Positions 63,901-64,000 of a stretch of DNA of 64,000 nt are shown here, in pieces. Made by a program: the position numbers and the translations under genes. The stretch comes from an uncultured Gellertiella sp. (GTDB lineage: Bacteria > Pseudomonadota > Alphaproteobacteria > Rhizobiales > Rhizobiaceae), in contig NZ_OY735138.1 in assembly GCF_963457605.1 (NCBI RefSeq), positions 146,843 to 210,842 of the forward strand, read 5' to 3'. The notes under the pieces are model-generated. The model was not told the DNA's origin. It worked only from the letters and a program-made list of their open reading frames with translations, and ran no database searches. How positions within the stretch are numbered: position 1 is the first letter of the stretch; each line of letters starts with the position of its first letter.

Positions 63901-64000
63901 GCCGAAGCCGGTGTCCAGCACGGCATCGGCAACAGCGGCCTGCATTCCCGGAGCCATTTTGCCGGGGGGGCGGCCTTCGACATCGCGGCAGACGGCAGCA
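57925..64000 (+). CDS. Giant autotransporter adhesin with PATR repeats (3' end outside window)
   Basis: The frame is open from 57925 to the end of the window (about 2025 residues) and has no stop. A long leader (n-region ~40 aa, then LLALVSLFVAGAASARA) is the extended signal of autotransporters. Residues ~60-600 are a variable passenger. From about 60100 to 62650 the passenger-associated-transport repeats GTLTLTGANTLTGGTTISAG run in exact 68-residue units. A linker (~62690-63110) leads to the beta-barrel from about 63313 (VWSRTWHQVQA), which continues past the edge. It is probably an outer-membrane adhesin. The start has only a weak ribosome site. Long minus-strand frames here are shadows of the repeat codons. 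Confidence 0.88.
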   Translation, partial: MDIVWNLNVYVFRSARPARRWAEAFRQSASYIFPARDIPRLLALVSLFVAGAASARAADECGSLDPNGGTVQCAPGDYPDRIEYFLPGPDQAMPITVEVGAAGTPTTVPNGISLQGDTNVSTSLVIHDTRIAPDDYFLLDGLAGVYVQTNLSGNRLDGVPVRSDTTVDGSTIDLSASGQYASNAMGIYVLSNANGPGDDTRLTVRDGGIAINGDFVNAISVSDLNQGDVHLDIQRESLNLQGDVVTGIYVTAGGSATVTLNNPGADALGNALDPRNEIQIIGAQAHVASVVGVASGNDAALRLQVVDVSAHLIGAASTGYEVVDASNNAGTSLEFDYGGTTTIDGDSSRGVVITGGGHRIANLNSVVAGFDPGIHMSGVDSDAIVIQGNGQNEINFNGSGNYSGGSGNGVGLRIEARGDAAHTQTVVNLRHGTIGALSGQAIVAGDTPDTISSDTLNIGDLDPQGNLFQVGDSVNGSVSLGGGNDQININKQYAITGAVDLGEGDDGFALHNTGWNGGRIDGGNGHDSLVLDNDWTRTVPFQGGTGIVAPSGLLRALPTLDLDKVGNFESLTKTGAGRYVLTGSGQFDDVTVQGGTLEIGDGHASGALANDIATAAGAVLAFNRSDTISFANVVSGAGGLEQKGTGTLTLTGANSYTGGTTVTSGTLVLGAANAMAANNDLAIARGATADLNGFDTQVDTLSGAGNLVMGSGHLTVNDGQFSGIASGTGNLTKQGAGTLVLDGTNTYTGGSSISGGTLQIGSGGATGSVLGDILDNGRLAVNRSDSYTFSGLVTGSGSLVQQGTGTLVLTADNSYAGGTTISAGRLRLGNGGTSGSLVGNVVDNGGLIVNRSDALTLAGVISGTGTLTKQGAGTLTLTGANTLTGGTTISAGTLALGNGGTSGSLTGNVVDNGTLAINRSDALTLAGVISGSGNLVKQGAGTLILTGANTLTGGTTISAGTLALGNGGTSGLLTGNVVDNGTLAVNRSDALTLAGGISGSGSLVKQGAGTLVLTGANTLTGGTTISGGTLALGNGGTSGSLTGDVTDNGTLAINRSDALTFAGVISGTGSLTKQGAGTLALTGTNSFGGGTTISGGTLALGNGGTSGSLTGDVTDNGTLAINRSDALTLAGVISGTGTLTKQGAGTLTLTGANTLTGGTTISAGTLALGNGGTSGSLTGNVVDNGTLAINRSDLSTLSGAISGSGSLVKQGAGTLILTGANTLTGGTTISAGTLALGNGGTSGLLTGNVVDNGTLAVNRSDALTLAGGISGSGSLVKQGAGTLTLTGANTFSGGTTISGGTLALGNGGTSGSLTGDVTDNGTLAINRSDALTFAGVISGTGSLTKQGAGTLALTGTNSFGGGTTISGGTLALGNGGTSGSLTGDVTDNGTLAVNRSDALTLAGVISGTGTLTKQGAGTLTLTGANTLTGGTTISAGTLALGNGDTSGSLTGNVLDEGTLAFNRSDDMSFGGVISGNGGVVKSGSNTLTLTADNSYGGLTRIERGVLAIGNGGLTGAVAGDIRDDAALVFDRAGTLFHDGLISGSGTLAKRGTGTLKLQGHSTFTGGTTVEAGTLSINGVIGTVRVMGGTLGGNGTVGDVTVGAGAALAPGNSIGTLHVAGQASFQAGSTYVVEVDGKGQSDRLDATGRLTIDPDARVVVKALPASADGRYFEPFRLYTIATAADGVTGTFGGVDEDYLFLDAALFYDPTHVQLRLTRNNFRFADAAFTANQRATAGELDRLGVDGLSFYGDLTLLGADDSRKADDTLSGEVHASVPGMLEEDQTFLRRASLEEAGGDGGNAVWSRTWHQVQAHDGDGNAAGYDRSVNGQLMGATLFSGADWSMGVYGGYDSSSFSIPARASSGTTETRHLGLYGQWTPGNWDLRWGASVSRGDVSTSRDVAFGSFTDHLEADYGQTGVQAYANLGYRFDLGGVTVEPFAGLAVMGRHRDGFQETGGPAALTVEAESNLDAIAELGMRVATEVEIASVPVEVSAEAGVQHGIGNSGLHSRSHFAGGAAFDIAADGS
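60175..62626 (+). repeat. 204-bp tandem repeats with an 816-bp higher-order repeat
   Basis: The start of each unit, (A/G)CCACGATC or ACGACCATC, occurs at 60175, 60379, 60583, 60787, 60991, 61195, 61399, 61603, 61807, 62011, 62215, 62419 and 62623, always 204 bp apart (68 codons). Units at 60583-61398 match those at 61399-62214 in order, e.g. 60787 with 61603 and 60991 with 61807, often identical over 100 or more bases. Unit 62215 begins a third round. Confidence 0.88.

Noticed and set aside
58045-63957. Three very long minus-strand frames (718, 678 and 813 codons)
   Set aside because: They run opposite to the autotransporter, whose plus-strand frame is open to the window end and shows signal peptide, PATR repeats and barrel. 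The minus frames consist of repetitive VPVSVSVPAPCL-type strings caused by the repeat codons.

Overview
The window is high-GC, densely coded chromosomal DNA that reads as a member of the Rhizobiaceae (Hyphomicrobiales, Alphaproteobacteria). The reasons are the DUF1217 flagellar-type protein, the rhizobial forms of phosphoketolase, LysR and CheW proteins, the (R/K)HLF-type HlyC relative, and above all a family of palindromic intergenic elements that resembles the RIME-type repeats described in Rhizobium and relatives. Genus cannot be fixed from the sequence alone. No rRNA, tRNA, CRISPR, transposase or prophage gene was recognised.

Layout. 1-7400: kdpABCDE, a complete high-affinity K+ uptake system with its sensor and regulator (kdpA is cut by the window edge). 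7600-9250: a divergent TetR/DUF998 pair and a remnant of a Fic-family gene. 9600-21950: a type I secretion locus with an ABC exporter, an HlyD adaptor, an HlyC-like toxin-activating acyltransferase whose catalytic His position holds Tyr, and a 2438-residue RTX protein preceded by an AT-rich island. 22000-29000: an exported TAP-like hydrolase, a GntA/DcsA-type heme N-hydroxylase with a LysE/ArgO exporter, CheW and a CHASE4-GGDEF-EAL protein. 29000-38600: an amidase with a BASS-type transporter, LysR and XRE-cupin regulators, phosphoketolase, a chemoreceptor and a DUF2231 remnant. 38870-39770: a Panacea (SocA-like) toxin-antitoxin pair. 40100-42530: a DUF1217 protein. 42550-50300: a polyamine-type ABC importer, a LysR regulator, an AbgB-like M20 hydrolase and a DDAH/amidinotransferase-fold enzyme that together look like a guanidino or N-acyl-amine uptake and breakdown module. 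50400-57580: an adenylate cyclase, a TadG-like vWA protein, two convergent LysR genes, an HD-domain protein and an SDR. 57900 to the end: a giant autotransporter adhesin, cut by the window edge.

Two themes run through the window. First, surface and exported proteins built from long internal repeats: the RTX protein has a 354-bp tandem module and the autotransporter has exact 204-bp units arranged as an 816-bp higher-order repeat. Second, the palindromic elements: at least ten copies or fragments lie at gene ends. At four genes the element itself supplies the TAG stop codon. At another place two convergent LysR genes both end inside the loop of one hairpin. Several copies show paired base changes in the two arms, which suggests the hairpin is maintained.
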